A DNA stretch of 64,000 bases from Parus major (GCF_001522545.3 NC_031770.1:19163542-19227541), one strand, 5' to 3'; positions 14,001 through 27,510 are shown, counted from the first letter of the stretch. Made by a program: numbers and translations. The notes: generated from the sequence alone by a model not told the origin.

Positions 14001-15059
14001 GGATTGCTTATAAATCCCCTGGTTGTTTTCCCAGGCACACTGTGATAAGTGAATCAAGCAGATGGAAGGAACTTACATGAAGTATTTTTGGGCTGCCTTC
14101 CTCTGTCTGTAACTTCATTTTTCTGCTCTTCCTCCACCTCACAGATTAGGAAATTTAAGGAAGTGAGCTAAGGTGGAAAGTGTATCTCCACTTTTGACTG
14201 TGAGAAGCTTGTGTGAAGGGTCCCTTCTAATCACACGTTTGGGAAATAAGTTCAGGTCAAGTCTGGGTAGTGCCAAGTTATTCCTAAAGATTGTTAAATG
14301 GTCCCAGCTTTGTAACTTACAGATGATGAAAGAATAGTGTCTTTGACTTTTATTTTCTTTAATATAGTTTTAAAAACTTTCACCTGAGCTTCAGGGACTG
14401 GAATAGTCAGAGATAAAATAGTAAGTTTCACACAAGTTTGCTTCTATCAGGCAGCTAGGAACAGCCTAAAATTCATTGCCACTGGGAAATCTACTTACAG
14501 AGGTGTAGTGAGGCATTTCAGGTGTAAAAATCATATAAACCTTTTGTAGGCACTTAAAATATGCTAATTTCAGGCGTATATATAATAATATAGTAGAACT
14601 GTCTGATCTACATTAATTGCACTATTAAAAAACATATATACTGTACATACACTATTTCACCAGCAATCCATAGAGCATCTGAGGGCTTTTAATAGCTATC
14701 ATAAAAATAATAATAAAATATGTAAAGGATAAGCTACCATGAAAATTGCAGAGGAAAATGATGAGCTATATATTTTTGTATTTTGAGATTAAGTATCTTA
14801 CATGTATGTTATGGTGTTACATTCACTGAACAGGATGTATTCAAGGGTTAGGTAACCTGGTGGGTTAATGCACAGGCTTTCACATCAGAAGCCGAAGCCA
14901 AATTTAATTTTGGTTGTAAGTGATTTGGGTTTTGGTAGGTTCCACTTCTTAATGAATCTTTCAAGCAGCATTGGTATGATGGAGTTTGGTATAATTCATC
15001 AGAATTAATCTTTCTTGCACGGGAAGAATCCAGGGTAAGTGTATCTGAGGCCACGAAAG

Positions 15060-15290
15060 AGGTTGCAATGGAAAAGTTGAAGTGCAGTGTGACCAATTAT
15101 GCCTTTAATGTTATTAAGCAAATAAAAAATAATTCACTGAGTTGCTGCTATGAGCATTATTCCAGATCCAGTAATGGCCTGGCCGTAACAGGCAGCCCTG
15201 TTTTAGCATTAATGGAGAGACTGGAGAATGTGATTATCTGTAATTACTCACACATCTCACTGTGCAGCTCCAGGAAGAGGTTCTAGGCCA
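15060..15290. promoter_or_regulatory. Candidate conserved non-coding element
   Basis: The stretch gcctttaatgttattaagca, then aataattcactgagttgctg and gtgattatctgtaattactc, is a compact non-repetitive block of motif-like words. It ends next to an 18-bp palindrome and a GTTA microsatellite. A 72-codon plus-strand ORF here has no protein-like features. Confidence 0.3.
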
Positions 15291-15311
15291 ACCCCAGGCC
15301 TGGGGTTAACC

Positions 15312-15345
<34 letters not shown>
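15290..15345. repeat. 18-bp perfect palindrome followed by a (GTTA)n microsatellite
   Basis: The palindrome aaccccaggcctggggtt occupies 15290-15307. Four bases later, a run of about eight GTTA units fills 15312-15345. Tetranucleotide runs of this kind are usually length-polymorphic. Confidence 0.9.
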
Positions 15346-16108
15346 AATAAAAGTATATGTACTTTTAGGCACATATACTCTAGTGCAGGTTCATGTGTCC
15401 AGTCTGGGAAGCAAAGCCACACTCTGACTATACCATCTCTGTTTTGCACTGCATTGCACTGTCCTTTGTTGGACACATCTTCCTGATTTGCTCATCTTCA
15501 GGAATTTCTTCTACAGCACTGAAATGCACCAGCATAAATCAGTGGTGACTCCAGAAACCGATTTACCTGGTTTCTTTAAAAACCAGAAAGCTAAAAATAC
15601 TTCACATTTGTAAACAAACCAAAGCTTTCAATCTGTAATTATGCTTTTCACTGTGTTAACTCTAATATTTTTCTTCCCATTCACTTTGTGCATCAATCTG
15701 TCAGTGCATAACAACAGAAAGTCACTGTCGATCTCCCATTGCCATAACTGTGGCATGAAACTTCCCTCTCACAATCAGGGATACAGCTCTGCCCCTGGCT
15801 GCCCAAATTCAGGCTAACCAGGCTAACTTCTTGCCTACAGCAAAAGAACTGTGTCCGCTTGAAGTTTGCATCAGCAGAGTGGCTGAGACCAACTCACATG
15901 CACAGAAGCTGATTGATGAAGCATGATGCATCCCTTAATTAAGCAGAAGCTACTAATAAAAATGAACTTACTGGATGATTTGTGTGATTCTTGCAAGGCA
16001 GCCATATGTGCTGCACACTGGTAGTGGGAAAGGGTGGTATGCAGCTGATGCTGGGAAAGTACAAAAGAGGAAACTTGTTAAGGGAGGCAGTTTGGGTGCT
16101 GTCACTAT

Positions 16109-16620
16109 TCAGGGCAGTTCATAATTAATGCCCTCCTCGCTTATCCTTGTTTCTGTGATAAGTTGTCCTTTCCTCTCTCTCTGCACCCTCTCAGCATTAG
16201 TCCTTGCCATTGCTGCTGCTCCCACATCTATTTTTACTTCTTCTTTAGCTGTGACTGCAGCATTTGGGGGGGATAAAATTCCTTGAATCTGCACATCTGT
16301 TCCCCTTTCCGTGAGCCATAAGCATGTGTGTGTTTGTCTCAGCAAACCTTCACAACAGTCGGGGTCCAGATGCCTCTTCCTGTGCTTCTCTACAATACTT
16401 CACCACAGCATTTTCCAAGGGAGCTGGAATGGGAGCACACTTGAAACATGGAGGAGGAAGCTGCTGGAAGTCCTTCTCTGTACCATTGGCCACCTGCAGT
16501 TGCTTTTCCCAAGTATGCTGTTCACCTCCAAGATCCAAAGTGGTTGCAGTAAGATGGTACAACCTTGTAGGGCTGTATTGCCAACTAATCAACTAAGTAA
16601 CAGCCTAGAGGTCAGGATGT
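16109..16620 (-). other. Two adjacent minus-strand ORFs, possibly a degenerate transposable-element coding remnant
   Basis: The ORF at 16350-16592 reads ...TTLDLGGEQHTWEKQLQV... and ...PPPCFKCAPIPAPLENAV..., which looks more protein-like than neighbouring chance ORFs. It stops just before a second ORF (16109-16345) in another frame that contains ...MARTNAERVQRERKGQ.... I see no flanking splice sites and no retroviral motif I can name. It could be a decayed retroelement or retrocopy, or chance. Confidence 0.25.
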
Positions 16621-17175
16621 TGTAAAAACATGGCAACACTTCCTTGGTTACTGTCCATGATCCGCAAGAATTCCTGCTGCGCACCAGAGATACGAGCACA
16701 GAATTTAAAGGGAGAAGTGATGTGTGACGCTCATATCCTCAAGCTCCCCACTCCATATGTCTGAGAATTAAAATATTCCTTCCAGATGTGCATTCCTTTA
16801 ACAGGCTGAAGAAAACTGACTCTTTCACCTCATTTGCTTGGGGGACTTGATAACATCTTCATGCAAATACTCTTTTTCTGCAATTGTCTGCAGTAAAAAA
16901 CAGCAAAGAAATCCCTTCTTCAATATAGTCAATCCACTTTTATTAAAGGCAAGCTAGAAATGAGTGGCGAGAGCTGTGTAGGAAAAGAATGTGAATTTAG
17001 CACAAAACAAGAAATACTGTCCTTAACACATGTGATAACAGGCCTTTCATTCTGCAGGGCACAGCTGAGAGCGCAGCTGTGATGTTCAGTTTCCAATGCC
17101 ATGTTTGAGAGAGATGTGGCCCTAGCAAAGGGAAACCAAATGGCCTGAAATCTAAATGGCAGCAAAATGAAAGAA

Positions 17176-17568
17176 CTGGGCTTCTTTGGTCTAAAAGAAA
17201 ATTTTAAAAATAGGAGGGATATATAGGAATCATCTTTCTATTTGTAAAAGGCTCCTGATTAAAAAAAAAAAGGAATTAACTTTTTTCCATGTCCTTGGTC
17301 TATAGAACAAAAAAATAGCAAGATTGGATTGGAGCAGTGTTGATTCAGAGTTAAGCATTAGGAAAAACTTTCAAACAACAAGGATAGTTAAACACCAGAA
17401 TAGATTGCCTAGGGATGTTTTGGAATCTCTGTGATTGGAGCTTTATAAGAACAGGTTAGACAAACATCTGTCAGGAATGATTTAGGTATAGTTGATCTTG
17501 CCTTGGGGTAGGGGGATGAACTAGACGACCTCTAAAGGTTCCTTTCAACCCTCTTATGATTCTATAAA
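17176..17568 (+). mobile_element. CR1 LINE 3' fragment, sense, older subfamily
   Basis: The 3' part reads cattaggaaaaactttcaaa, gattgcctagggatgttttg, gaacaggttagacaaacatc and gatgaactagacgacctcta. It ends ttcctttcaaccctcttatg attctata, the canonical CR1 3' terminus. The upstream part (ctgggcttctttggtctaaa) still aligns by eye with the CR1 'ttcagcctggaaaagagaag' region. The divergence pattern suggests an older subfamily than the copy at 61093. Confidence 0.9.
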
Positions 17569-20500
17569 AAACTACAGGAAATGATTGCATGTAGAATTGA
17601 GTTTGGCACCTTTTAGTAAATTTCATTGTTTCTGCTTTTCTGTTGTTCGCTTTGCAGCTCAGCCATGCTGAGGACTCCAGGTTCCAACAAGAATCTTAAA
17701 AGGCTGTTTGATGCCAAGTAGTGCTCTGGTTCTTTTACACTGTTACATTTAATTAGGGTTTCTAATTAATCTTCTCTGTGTATTACACTGTATCTAGCCA
17801 TCAATGTTAATAAAATCTTTGCTTAGTTTAAAGATTCTCTGAAAGTTTTCATTTGGAAAGTGAGACCATCTGGCCTCTCTACCTCACTAGGATTAGATTC
17901 TCGGTAAGGCATACTCCATCTGTTTCTGAGATTCATGTACATATTACACAGGAATGTGTTTTGGGGTGAGGCTAAGGAGGGATTTCATTGCAAAGATAAC
18001 TAAGATACAGTCAGATCTGTCTAGAGAATCTCTTTGATATTCTTGATGCAAAAAATAGGAAACTTCCTTTTCAAAATGCTCTCAACATCTCTTCAGAGAA
18101 GGGTTATTTATTGCTTCCCATTGTGTGAGGTGAAGTCCTCCACTGAGGATATACTTCAATCCTGAACATATGTAGCACAAAATACTGAAATGGTAAACCC
18201 TGTTTGGTAACCACTGAGGTTCCCAGGAAAGATTCCTCAGTCTACCCTGGTGCCACTGACGAGTCCCTGACAGACTGGGAGCTGTGTAACTGTGCTCCTG
18301 GCCAACACTACAGCGGTGAAAACAAGCCCATATATTTAGTTTGTAAGCTGGGTTGAGCCTGACTCCACCTCCTTCTTCATTCCTTCAGATCTTCTTAGCA
18401 CCCACATATATTGTCTGGCATTTTTAAATAGTCAAATCAAATGCCTTGGTTTACTAAAAGAATCCTGTATCTGATTTGGTATTGAACCACAGATTATACA
18501 TTGATGTATAACAGGAATATCTCTTTTCCAGGTCTTCTTTATTCAAGTTTGTTTGCCACATTCTATAGCCTGTATTGTCAGAAAAAGGCCACATCCTGTT
18601 GGATTCTCTTCCTTCTTGACTGGAACCCATTGAGAGAAGAGCTTTTCAAAATAAAACCACTTCATTAAAAATTGCTGTGAGTATGTGGAATTTCTTACTT
18701 TTTTTGTCTGTCCTGGTTTTCTTCATGTGCAGTTTACCAAACAACACGGCCAACAAGTAAACAAAAACTAAACAAGATGCAGAAGAGTTTTGAAAGGGGA
18801 CAGTATGACAATTTAGCTCCTGGATGCAAAGAATCATTAGCTACGGCTTAGCTTCCTTAGCATGGCCATTTAGAACCTCAGTAGATAACAGTGACTTTCA
18901 TTGATACTGGCAGATTTATGGGGCCATCGTTAAAAAAGAGCAAAGTGGCCTTGATCAATGTATTCAATGGATGAGGTACATACTTGCTTTCCATCAATAT
19001 CAGACATGCATCACTACTTTTCCTGCCTGTTCTTTTTTTTTTGAGAAAAGATATAAATTGTGACCAAGGGAAGACTAGATCTTTTCTTGAGGCTCTGTGC
19101 TATAGTTTTTCAATGGAAAAGACAGAGATCCACACAACAAAAATTTGCTCTGCTCTGCACGTAATTCTTTTCTGACAGGTTCCACTTCAGGTCTCCAAGT
19201 AAAGATTCAGATTATTTGGGCATTGATAATGGTATTTTATATTTTGTAAAAAAATAAACAGGATTATTATCTTTGATGCATAAGAACAGAGAGGGTATCT
19301 GTCTTAGAATCCTTCACTGACTAACAAATACAAGCAGGCTTCATTATCAGAAGGGGCATCACTGACATCTCAAGAATAAATATAGTTATTTTCAGCTTCT
19401 GAATGCAGCTGACATAGAAATAACTTTTCCCTTTCTATAATGTTGGGTTTTAGGTGTACTTTTCTTAAAGTCAGCTCCATCAAAAAATTGCAAAATGTTA
19501 AGAATATCCAATTTTGCAAACAGTTTCAGCAACCCATCAAAGTATTATGATGGAGAGTTGTAAAACACACACCAGCTCCCTCTGAGGTTTGAGGAGTGGT
19601 TAATAGCAAAGGGCAGCAAACAGTGTCTGAATAGCCCAATAAACCAAGGCAACCACTGCATCAGGCCCACAGACAGGACCCTGACCAGGGTTAGCCCCAT
19701 CACTCTGACCTCCCTTCTCAGCTGGATTTTAAATCTCTCTTGTAAAGCCGATTTTTTCCTACTTATAAAACTTTGAGTAAAATAAAAATAAATGTTGAGC
19801 AAAATCTTTTTGCCATCTTTAACTTTCTCTTGTTAGAGAATATTACTCAGTTGGTTCTAAGAATATTCATTTAAAAATTCTGCATAGATAGTGCCAAGAC
19901 TGGTCCCTCCAGTCCTTGCTTCTGACTCCTAGATAGCAATAAAATACTTAATATTTTAATTGATTTGCTAATTCTATGTGACAATCTGAGTAACAGATGT
20001 ATCAGCTAAATGTGTTCTTGCTGTGAAGAGACAGTTTATCAACATATTTTGAGAAAACAGCATGGCCAAACTCCTTTTATCAGTGTAAAAACTGGGGCAG
20101 CCTACTAGTTCTCAAGCTCAGCAGAAGGTTAGTAGTGACTTGTTCAAGGTGAATCTTCTCTCCATCTATCTTTATGTGCACATAATGAGGAGAAAATCTG
20201 AGTCTTCCAAATTTCAGCTGTTTATATGAGCTCTTCATATTTATAATAGAATCTGAGATTCCCCAGAAGAAAGAATTCTCAAGAATCATTGGCACACATA
20301 TTTTATTTTCTTCCCAGGTGGACATAAACCTACAATTATATTTAAAAAATAAATTATTATTTCTGCCTAGCTGCTGGACTTTGAGAAAAATTTATGAGTA
20401 ACAAAATTATATCAAACATTCACAAGACTGAAACACAAGTCTCACTTTGTTCAAATTTCTTAAATTATCAGAACAATTTTTTCACCCAGGAATAGATTAA

Positions 20501-22420
20501 TAGATTAATAGAATCAGCTTTGTAAATAAATACTTTTACGTTCTTTGCCAATTCTGTATCTGCTCTTTAAAAAAACCTATGCTGTAAGAACTCATTTTTC
20601 CAGCTTGAGTGCTCTCAACAAGGATAGCTGTGAAAATCTTTTGCATCTGACCACCTTTACAAGTTTGTCTATATCAGTCAGATTTCTGCAGAGCAGGAGC
20701 AAAGATCAGTGAGAGGTGAGGAGGTACTGTTAAAATCTTTTGATATTTGGAGCAATCATTATTGAAGAAGAACCAAACAAGTGAAAGAAAATTATAGGGG
20801 ACAGAAATAAAGATACTCAAATGAGCCAGATTTTATATTTGTCATTTGTGGGGATCTCAAGATGGTATCATGGGAGAGATTTTCAAAAATTGCAGTACTG
20901 TCTGAATTCAAGCAAATTGTTAATGTTCAAGCCCTCACATATGCCTGCCCTTACTCAGAGCTTCTAAAACCTCTAAGGGCTATGCTTGCACAATGTGCTT
21001 CTTTGCATTTTTAGATATGTAGATAGGTAGATAAGTAAACCTACCAGAAACATTTTAAGTCAGTGGAGACACTCTCCCAGCCCAGATGTGGTCAACTACC
21101 AGGCTGCTACTGAACATCAAATGAACTTTCCACATACTATCCCTAACAAAGCTATGAATTTTTGAGTTCATGCATGGGAAAATATTGCAGCACTCCTAAT
21201 TCCCAGCTGGCCACAGATCTGTAACTTTTTCTTTGTTATCCTGACAGAGATGTAAATATGTTATACTCTGAATCAGTGAAAGCACTTTGTCCCTTTTGGT
21301 ACAATTACACTGGAGAAGGAATCATGCAGTCTCCACTGTAAAAATAAAATGTTGAACAAGAATATGTACAATTGGAAATCTTTCAAACATCTCAAAGATA
21401 ATTATTAGACTGATTATTATTGGGTGATTTCATCTCAACACATAGGAGCTGTGATAAATTAAATAAGCATATTGATAGTTTTTATGATAAATTAAATATA
21501 CCATCACTGTTTTAACATTTCTAGAATGTGCTGGTGGTTAAACAAAAATAAAAATTTCAGAGCAATGGGAGCAAGTATTCTTAGTTTTTAACAAGAATCA
21601 TAACTTATTGTAAATGATCACATCTCACCGTTTGATGATGCATTTGTATAGAGTCATCAAAAACCTTTCCTGATTCTTGGTGTTCAGCAACAGCTGTGAG
21701 ATATATGACCATGAATAGAAATGAATGAGAGCTAAATCATGTGTTAATCATTGCCAGAAGTAGGTCAGACATAAGCTCTCTCTCGATGCTAACAGACACA
21801 GCTGTCTGTCACAGTCATCCTCCTCAACTGTCATTAGATGGCAAGTGACAAACTAACAAGTTGCAGGAGTTGTGGTACCCGGCAATGGAAAGTGGTCTCA
21901 GTCACAATTCCTGCCTTCTCATGGGCAGCATGACTTTACACTGAATTCTTTACCACAGAGATCTGGCTTTGAGTCACTGTGCATAAATTAAAAACTATTG
22001 CCATTATTGCCTTGCACCAAGCACTCGCTGCCCAGAACTGACCTTTCTCTTCCATTTTCCTCGATAAAGTGAATAAGTGGATAAAATGAAGCTTGGATAA
22101 AGTGTTCCCAATATTTCCAATAAATGTCACTAGCTGATCTACATGAGCAGGATGGTTTCTATGGTTCTTCCAGTCACTACTTTCTTTGCTCCTTTGCAAC
22201 GGCTGTCAAATTTCTACTCTCTTTTCCCTTTGAATTACTTTCCTTTTTCTTTTAATATCAGAAACAGGAGCAGCAAACAAGAGGCTCTATTCTGAATAAG
22301 ACACATGAACATTTGTGAAACTGTAGCAATGTTTATCCCTATAACAGATCCCTGCAAAAATGTAATGGGAGAGCTGCACAAGTGAGTATGGATATAAATA
22401 TATACACACACATATAAGTT
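17569..22420. other. Intergenic AT-rich DNA
   Basis: I see no gene or recognisable element apart from the short 8-bp repeat at 20491. ORFs up to 87 codons have no protein-like features. Confidence 0.5.
20491..20515 (+). repeat. 8-bp tandem repeat, three units
   Basis: The unit aatagatt is repeated as aatagattaatagattaata, with a partial third copy. Confidence 0.85.
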
Positions 22421-22452
22421 ACTCTAAACCAAACCATAACCCTAGCCCTAAC
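22421..22452 (+). repeat. Short degenerate telomere-like (CCCTAA) stretch
   Basis: The sequence ctaaaccaaaccataaccct followed by agccctaactc contains four to five imperfect CCCTAA-like hexamers. It directly abuts the CCCAGT array. It may be an interstitial telomeric remnant or simply the diverged edge of that array. Confidence 0.5.
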
Positions 22453-22630
22453 TCCCAGTACATCCCAGGTGCTCAGCATGCTCATTCCCAATCCTCCCAG
22501 TTGCCCCAGCATGTTTCCAGTAGCACCCAGTATGATCTCTTTCACTCCCAGTATAACCCAGCTGCCTCCAGTGCACACTCACTATTCCCAGTTGCTCCCA
22601 GTAGCACCCAGTATGGTCCCAGTCTCACAA
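22451..22630 (+). repeat. Degenerate ~10-bp minisatellite with unit CCCAGTAnnn
   Basis: Ten copies of CCAGT occur in about 180 bp, many as cccagtatgatc, cccagttgct and cccagtagca, with spacing close to 10 or 20 bp. On the minus strand the unit reads as 'tactgggagc'-type repeats. Such CCCAGTATGATCCCAGT arrays are common in bird genomes. Units are diverged from each other, so the array is old. It gives spurious Gly/Leu-rich ORFs on the minus strand. Confidence 0.8.
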
Positions 22631-23020
22631 ACAAGTGTTTGAGCTCACTTAAAGGATCACCAGCAAGGAGATCAGTAATAACTTGATTTAATATTAAGCG
22701 ACAGCACGACAGAGTTCATTGGCAAAGGTTTTCTCTGCTACTTATAAGATGGTTTAGGCACTCTGAGAGAAAAAAACAACACAGTCAATCAAAACAGAAA
22801 TAAACTGAGAACTCGGGTGGGGATGTGTTTAGGTGCATGTGACAAAAGGATAGAAAGGGCAAGGACAAAAAAGAATATAGCCTAAAGGCTTAAAGGCAAT
22901 CAAAAGTGCTTCAACTTGACTTATAATTTAAATTTAACAGTTTAGCAAAGGAACAACACTAGACAGCATATAACTTAATTTATAACTTAACTTACTTACA
23001 GGCCTAACTTAGATAACTAA
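22625..23020 (-). mobile_element. Probable LTR (endogenous retroviral) fragment, antisense
   Basis: The plus strand starts tcacaaacaagtgtttgagc immediately after the minisatellite. Read on the minus strand it ends ...gatcctttaagtgagc tcaaacacttgtttgtga and carries an ATTAAA-type signal about 50 bp before that end, as the R/U5 part of an LTR would. I see no internal retroviral genes. The family (ERVL-like) is from memory and unverified. The left boundary is sharp; the right boundary is not visible and is arbitrary. Confidence 0.4.
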
Positions 23021-23935
23021 GGTACTTGAAAAATAAAAGTAATCATCTGGACTAACTAGGATTTAGGATTATTCTTAATTTTAGAAAATATAACATATGT
23101 TGATATATTCTGAGTGGGAGTAAGATATAAACATAGTCAGACTAAGAGTTCCATAATTATTATGTTTATGATTATCATTATGTCATACTGTCAAAGGTTT
23201 TTTTAGGAAACTGATGGAAGTCAGAAAGCCTCTTCTGTTTCAAATAAATGTCCAGGTTTTGCTTAGGAACCACACAGACTGCTTTAGAATACTCTAGTCA
23301 CTCTGCTGTCTAGAGCAAAAGATTGATGACAAACCAATTCTCCTTTCATCTGTAGATGACAACACTTGGTGGTGGAGGAGATAGAGGATGTTAAGAGAGA
23401 GAGAAATATTGCAAACACAAATATTGTTGTTCCATAGAACATTTTTTATGCCATTATTAGCATACCTAATGTACCTATGATGCAGGGGAAATGGATCCAG
23501 TGGGACGATAAAAGAAAAGCTCAAACAAAGAAAACCATGGGGTTTTCATTCCATGGAATGATTCTTAGATGGTACAGAGGAATCTCACCTATCTGATGAT
23601 TTGAAAAATAGGAAAAATTAAGCCAGGAAATGCCTTCTGAACTAAAGAGAGATCCCTGTCAACAACTCCTTGGTCAGTGCCAAAACACAGGTGACTACTA
23701 GGCATGAGTGAGATTATTATTGCTGCAAAATCATAAAGTGTGAGCAGCCCATTTCGTTTTCTTTTTTACATGCTATGCCTATTTCCTCCTCTAACCAGTG
23801 ATCCACTGGCCCAGATTTGGGCAAAAACACCAATGAGGAAAACCAACAATCCTACTCAGGCAAAAGAAACTACATTAAGGGCACATTCAAACAAAATTTA
23901 GCACCTGTTTTGCTTAGGTATGAGTGATCTCAGCT

Positions 23936-24042
23936 TCTTTCTTTCTCTCTTTCTCTCTTTCCCTCCCTCCCTCCCTCCCCATCTCTTTCTCATCTTTCTT
24001 TTCTTTCTTTATTTTCCTTCATTCTCTTTCTCTTTTCTTACT
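23936..24042 (+). repeat. Polypyrimidine (TTTC/TTCC)n tract
   Basis: More than 100 bases of nearly pure pyrimidine, including ttccctccctccctccctcc, form an imperfect homopyrimidine/homopurine tract. A short plus-strand ORF across it is low-complexity Ser/Phe/Pro and is not a gene. Confidence 0.9.
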
Positions 24043-25529
24043 ACTGAGTTGCTCAGACTTTATAAACCTGAAGAAAAGTTGATACAAGTTGACAATAGAA
24101 AATGATCTGATGGAATCAAGTGAAGCATATGGACAAGGAATCACCACTGTAACATGCTACAAACTTTGAATAAGTGAGAAGGTGACTAAACTTGGTCTCA
24201 CCTTCTTCTCACAATAGTGCACAAGATATATCTCTCTCAAATTTATAAGCACTTTCCCTTCTTTAAAACTGAATCATTGTGAGCATGTCCAGACTGCAAG
24301 TGCCCCTTATTTGTACCATGACATACAGAATGTAAAAGGTTGGGGTTTTGAGATTGTTGAGTATCTTCAGCCAAAACAAGAACATTAATTTTCACTAGAC
24401 AGAAAAAAATAAATTAAGAAAGAGGGTTCAGTTTGGGATAATTCTGATCTAGTTTGTATGTTAGCTGTTAAAATAATCTAAACTTGCATTTTAGGACATG
24501 ACCATGTCATGTACAATAGCAACATTAAATGGATTTTTTTTTAAACTAAATGTTATATATATGGAATCTCAAATTTTTTTCTTGAAGTGGCTGAGTGATT
24601 TATCTCAACAGATCTCTGCACTTAGGAGTTTTTTTTACTCAAAGATGCTCAAAGGAAGCAGTTTAATGCAAACTCTCAATATGTCACATTTTGGCATTGA
24701 TTGCTTAATGCAGCAGCTCACAAATGAATTGCTCCACTGCATCCTCTGATCATGAATATGAATCGGAGTACTATAAACTGAACTCAATGTACTGATAAGT
24801 GACTGCATCTGATTGTGCCAGCAGCCAGATGATTTTCTCATTAATGAGCTGAACTATTAAAAGATGGAAGAATATGAAGCCAAGCCAGCATTGCCTGAGC
24901 CTTTTTGCTGACACATTTCCAGGCCTACCAGAAAGCTTTGTCAACCAGTGAAAGAAAATTAATCCCCAAAAAAATTTTTATGAATGAAGACAAATAAAAG
25001 TTTCAAGGCTCAAATTGTGTTTCAGATTACATGGATGTGACTCCCTTGTAGTTGTAGTGTTTCTGTTTTAGAATGGGACAACCCAGATTTTGATATTAAG
25101 GAATTATGCCCCTCCTTTGCTTTTCAGTCTCTGCTATTCTGTGCATAAGAACCCATGGGTGCCTGGAAAAGACAGAGAACCTCATTCAACTAAGCAGAAC
25201 TTCCAAATTCATTAAACCAAGAGCCACAGATTTATGGAAGGCATGTGGCAAACACACCCTTTGCAATAACAGTAAGCTGACTGCTATATCAGAAAAATAT
25301 CAGAAATATTTTTAATTTGGATATTTTCAGAGCATTATTCAATGTCAACCATTGATGTGTAAAAATCCATTATTGTTTGCAAACATCACCATGATACTTT
25401 GCAGTTTATATATGATGCCATCTCAGTTGGAAGCACCTGCAGTACAAGTCCAGAATGAGGCATGTAGACCAGTAGCAGAGCCCATAATATTTCTTGATCT
25501 CAGGTCCTATAGAAATGTGACATGTGGTT

Positions 25530-25581
25530 AACAACAACAAAAAAAATTAAAAATTTTTAAAAAAATTAAAAACAAAAATTA
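25530..25581 (+). repeat. A-rich/AT-rich low-complexity stretch
   Basis: Alternating A runs and short T runs (aaaaaaaattaaaaattttt) leave no unique sequence. No parent element is visible. Confidence 0.8.
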
Positions 25582-27510
25582 AGAGCATATCTGCAGGCAC
25601 CACCACTACTATGGCAAATCTGCCTCTAGAGGGCATTGCAAGCTAAATGTTTTCCCTGGCAAGTGTTGATAGCATCTTGGATCAGCCCAGAAGGCAGTTC
25701 TTAAATTGCCTAAATTAAGAGATTTTGCTGTGTTTACAACATCAGCTATGTAGCAGTCAAAAAAACTATTAGGCAGAAATATTGAAAGATGTTTAATCCA
25801 CTGAGCAATAGCAGATAGTTTTGGTAAGAATAGATGTTACCAGACATTTTCTAATATACCTGAAGCTTCTCAGGATGAGACAGGTTGTGAACCAATTTTT
25901 GCACATAGCTGTTCCCTTTTAATGACTTTGCCTGCATCTTTCTACGAGCATTGCCATCCCCACAGGTGGTTGAATCCAAAGATCATTGGTCATTAGGAAG
26001 GAGGTGCAAAGAGGCTTTGAATGCTTTGCACCTGGCATGTGGGCCATGCACCTGATACAAACTAAATAACATTATAATTTGACTCTCTCAAGATCTATGA
26101 TCAAATGAGAAATACAAATTTCTCAGCTATAACTGCCATCAAAGTATTATGTTCCAGGCTTTTTGAGTGTAAGACAAAAATATCTAAGTGATACATCATG
26201 AGATGCTCTGATAGTGAGCTGTTAGGACGGGCTCTTCCCACTTCAGGTCGTTTTCTAGAGGTCTTTTTAAGCCTCTGCAGACATGCAGTAGGAAAAATCC
26301 AAACTCTGTTTTTTATTCTCCTCTCTACATGTGAACGAAATCAGTTCAAATTACAAAAGCTACCTTTCTGCTGCTGAAAAGGAAGGAACATTCTTATCTT
26401 GCTGCATGCTGAAGGCCATATTTTGTTGTTACAGACAACAGCAATCAGGTGCTTTGCTAGAGTTTGACTATGGATGTTTTACTATTCACATTTGTTTGAC
26501 TACAATTAACTGAAATACATTCAATACGTTCTTTTTTTTCCAAGACTGACATTTGTCTATTTCCCTACCATCACAGTGATTCTTTTTGATTTTCAGGTAC
26601 TGTTGTGAGAGTTCTGCTAAATGTCATAGCCAACAACATTTCTAAGAGAATACAAGTCTTGCAGATTCTTCAAGGTTCAGGAGTCCCTTACAAATTTTCA
26701 GAGTTCTCAGCTCATTTCTTGGTTCCTTATTTCCTGGTGCTATTCTGTGTGTTAAGATTTTGTACTTTAAGAATAGATTTTAACAATAAGATAGAAATGT
26801 CTTCTCTGAAGCATGTTATAAACCAACAATTTTATTAATAAAGAAAACACAGAATATATAATATGTTAAAAATACAATATACTGGAAAAATATATTAGAA
26901 AAAGCAGTTTGGTAATTAAACCAGAAGAATAAACTATATCAGGAAGAAAGTTACACAGGAGTAAAGTAAAACCACTCACACAATCAGTATTTATACTGAC
27001 AGTTGGTTACACAATGATACCATCAAATTTCTTCCTGTCTTGTTCATTATATTACTGCAGTGAACAGAAACGTAAAAATTTTATCTTTAACTGACTTTAG
27101 TTAAAACTCTAAGTTTGCGACATGCAAACATTTCTATTTAAGCAAAATAGTCCCTCTAGAATAATTATCAAGTGGTTTGTGTAAATGTGAGTGCTGAATG
27201 TATTTGATGAGAAATAAAAGGGTTCTGGGGTTATACTGTAGCCACACAAAATAATTTGGATGCTATAGGCCCATGAATGACAAATTCTGTTTGAACTCCA
27301 GATAAAGAAAATTGGATTCCCTGTGAAATACAATTTGCAAAAGATGCCCAAAATCCAAACCCCACAGGTACTACGTTTGCTACTTTATTAGTTTTGTGGG
27401 TGTTTATTTATCTAATAAAGTAAACATACCTGGTTTTGTGTAAGAATGTTTCTGGTTATCTGCTCAGAAATAGAAAAGCTTTGGGTTTTTTATAGTAAGA
27501 TGAGGAAAGG

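Larger units (their letters stand above)
4331..17175. other. Intergenic DNA with conserved-element-like blocks
   Basis: No gene is supported. Blocks at about 6690-7140, 10690-11050 and 15060-15290 stand out. They combine homeobox-type TAATTA/ATTAAT cores, few simple repeats and balanced composition. A perfect 13-bp tandem duplication (gctctttaagaca twice) lies at 4542-4567. 16109-16620 holds two adjacent minus-strand ORFs of unclear nature. Confidence 0.45.

Noticed and set aside
22339..22578. Minus-strand Gly/Leu-rich ORF
   Set aside because: It is a translation of the CCCAGT minisatellite.
23920..24105. Plus-strand Ser/Phe/Pro-rich ORF
   Set aside because: It is a translation of the polypyrimidine tract.
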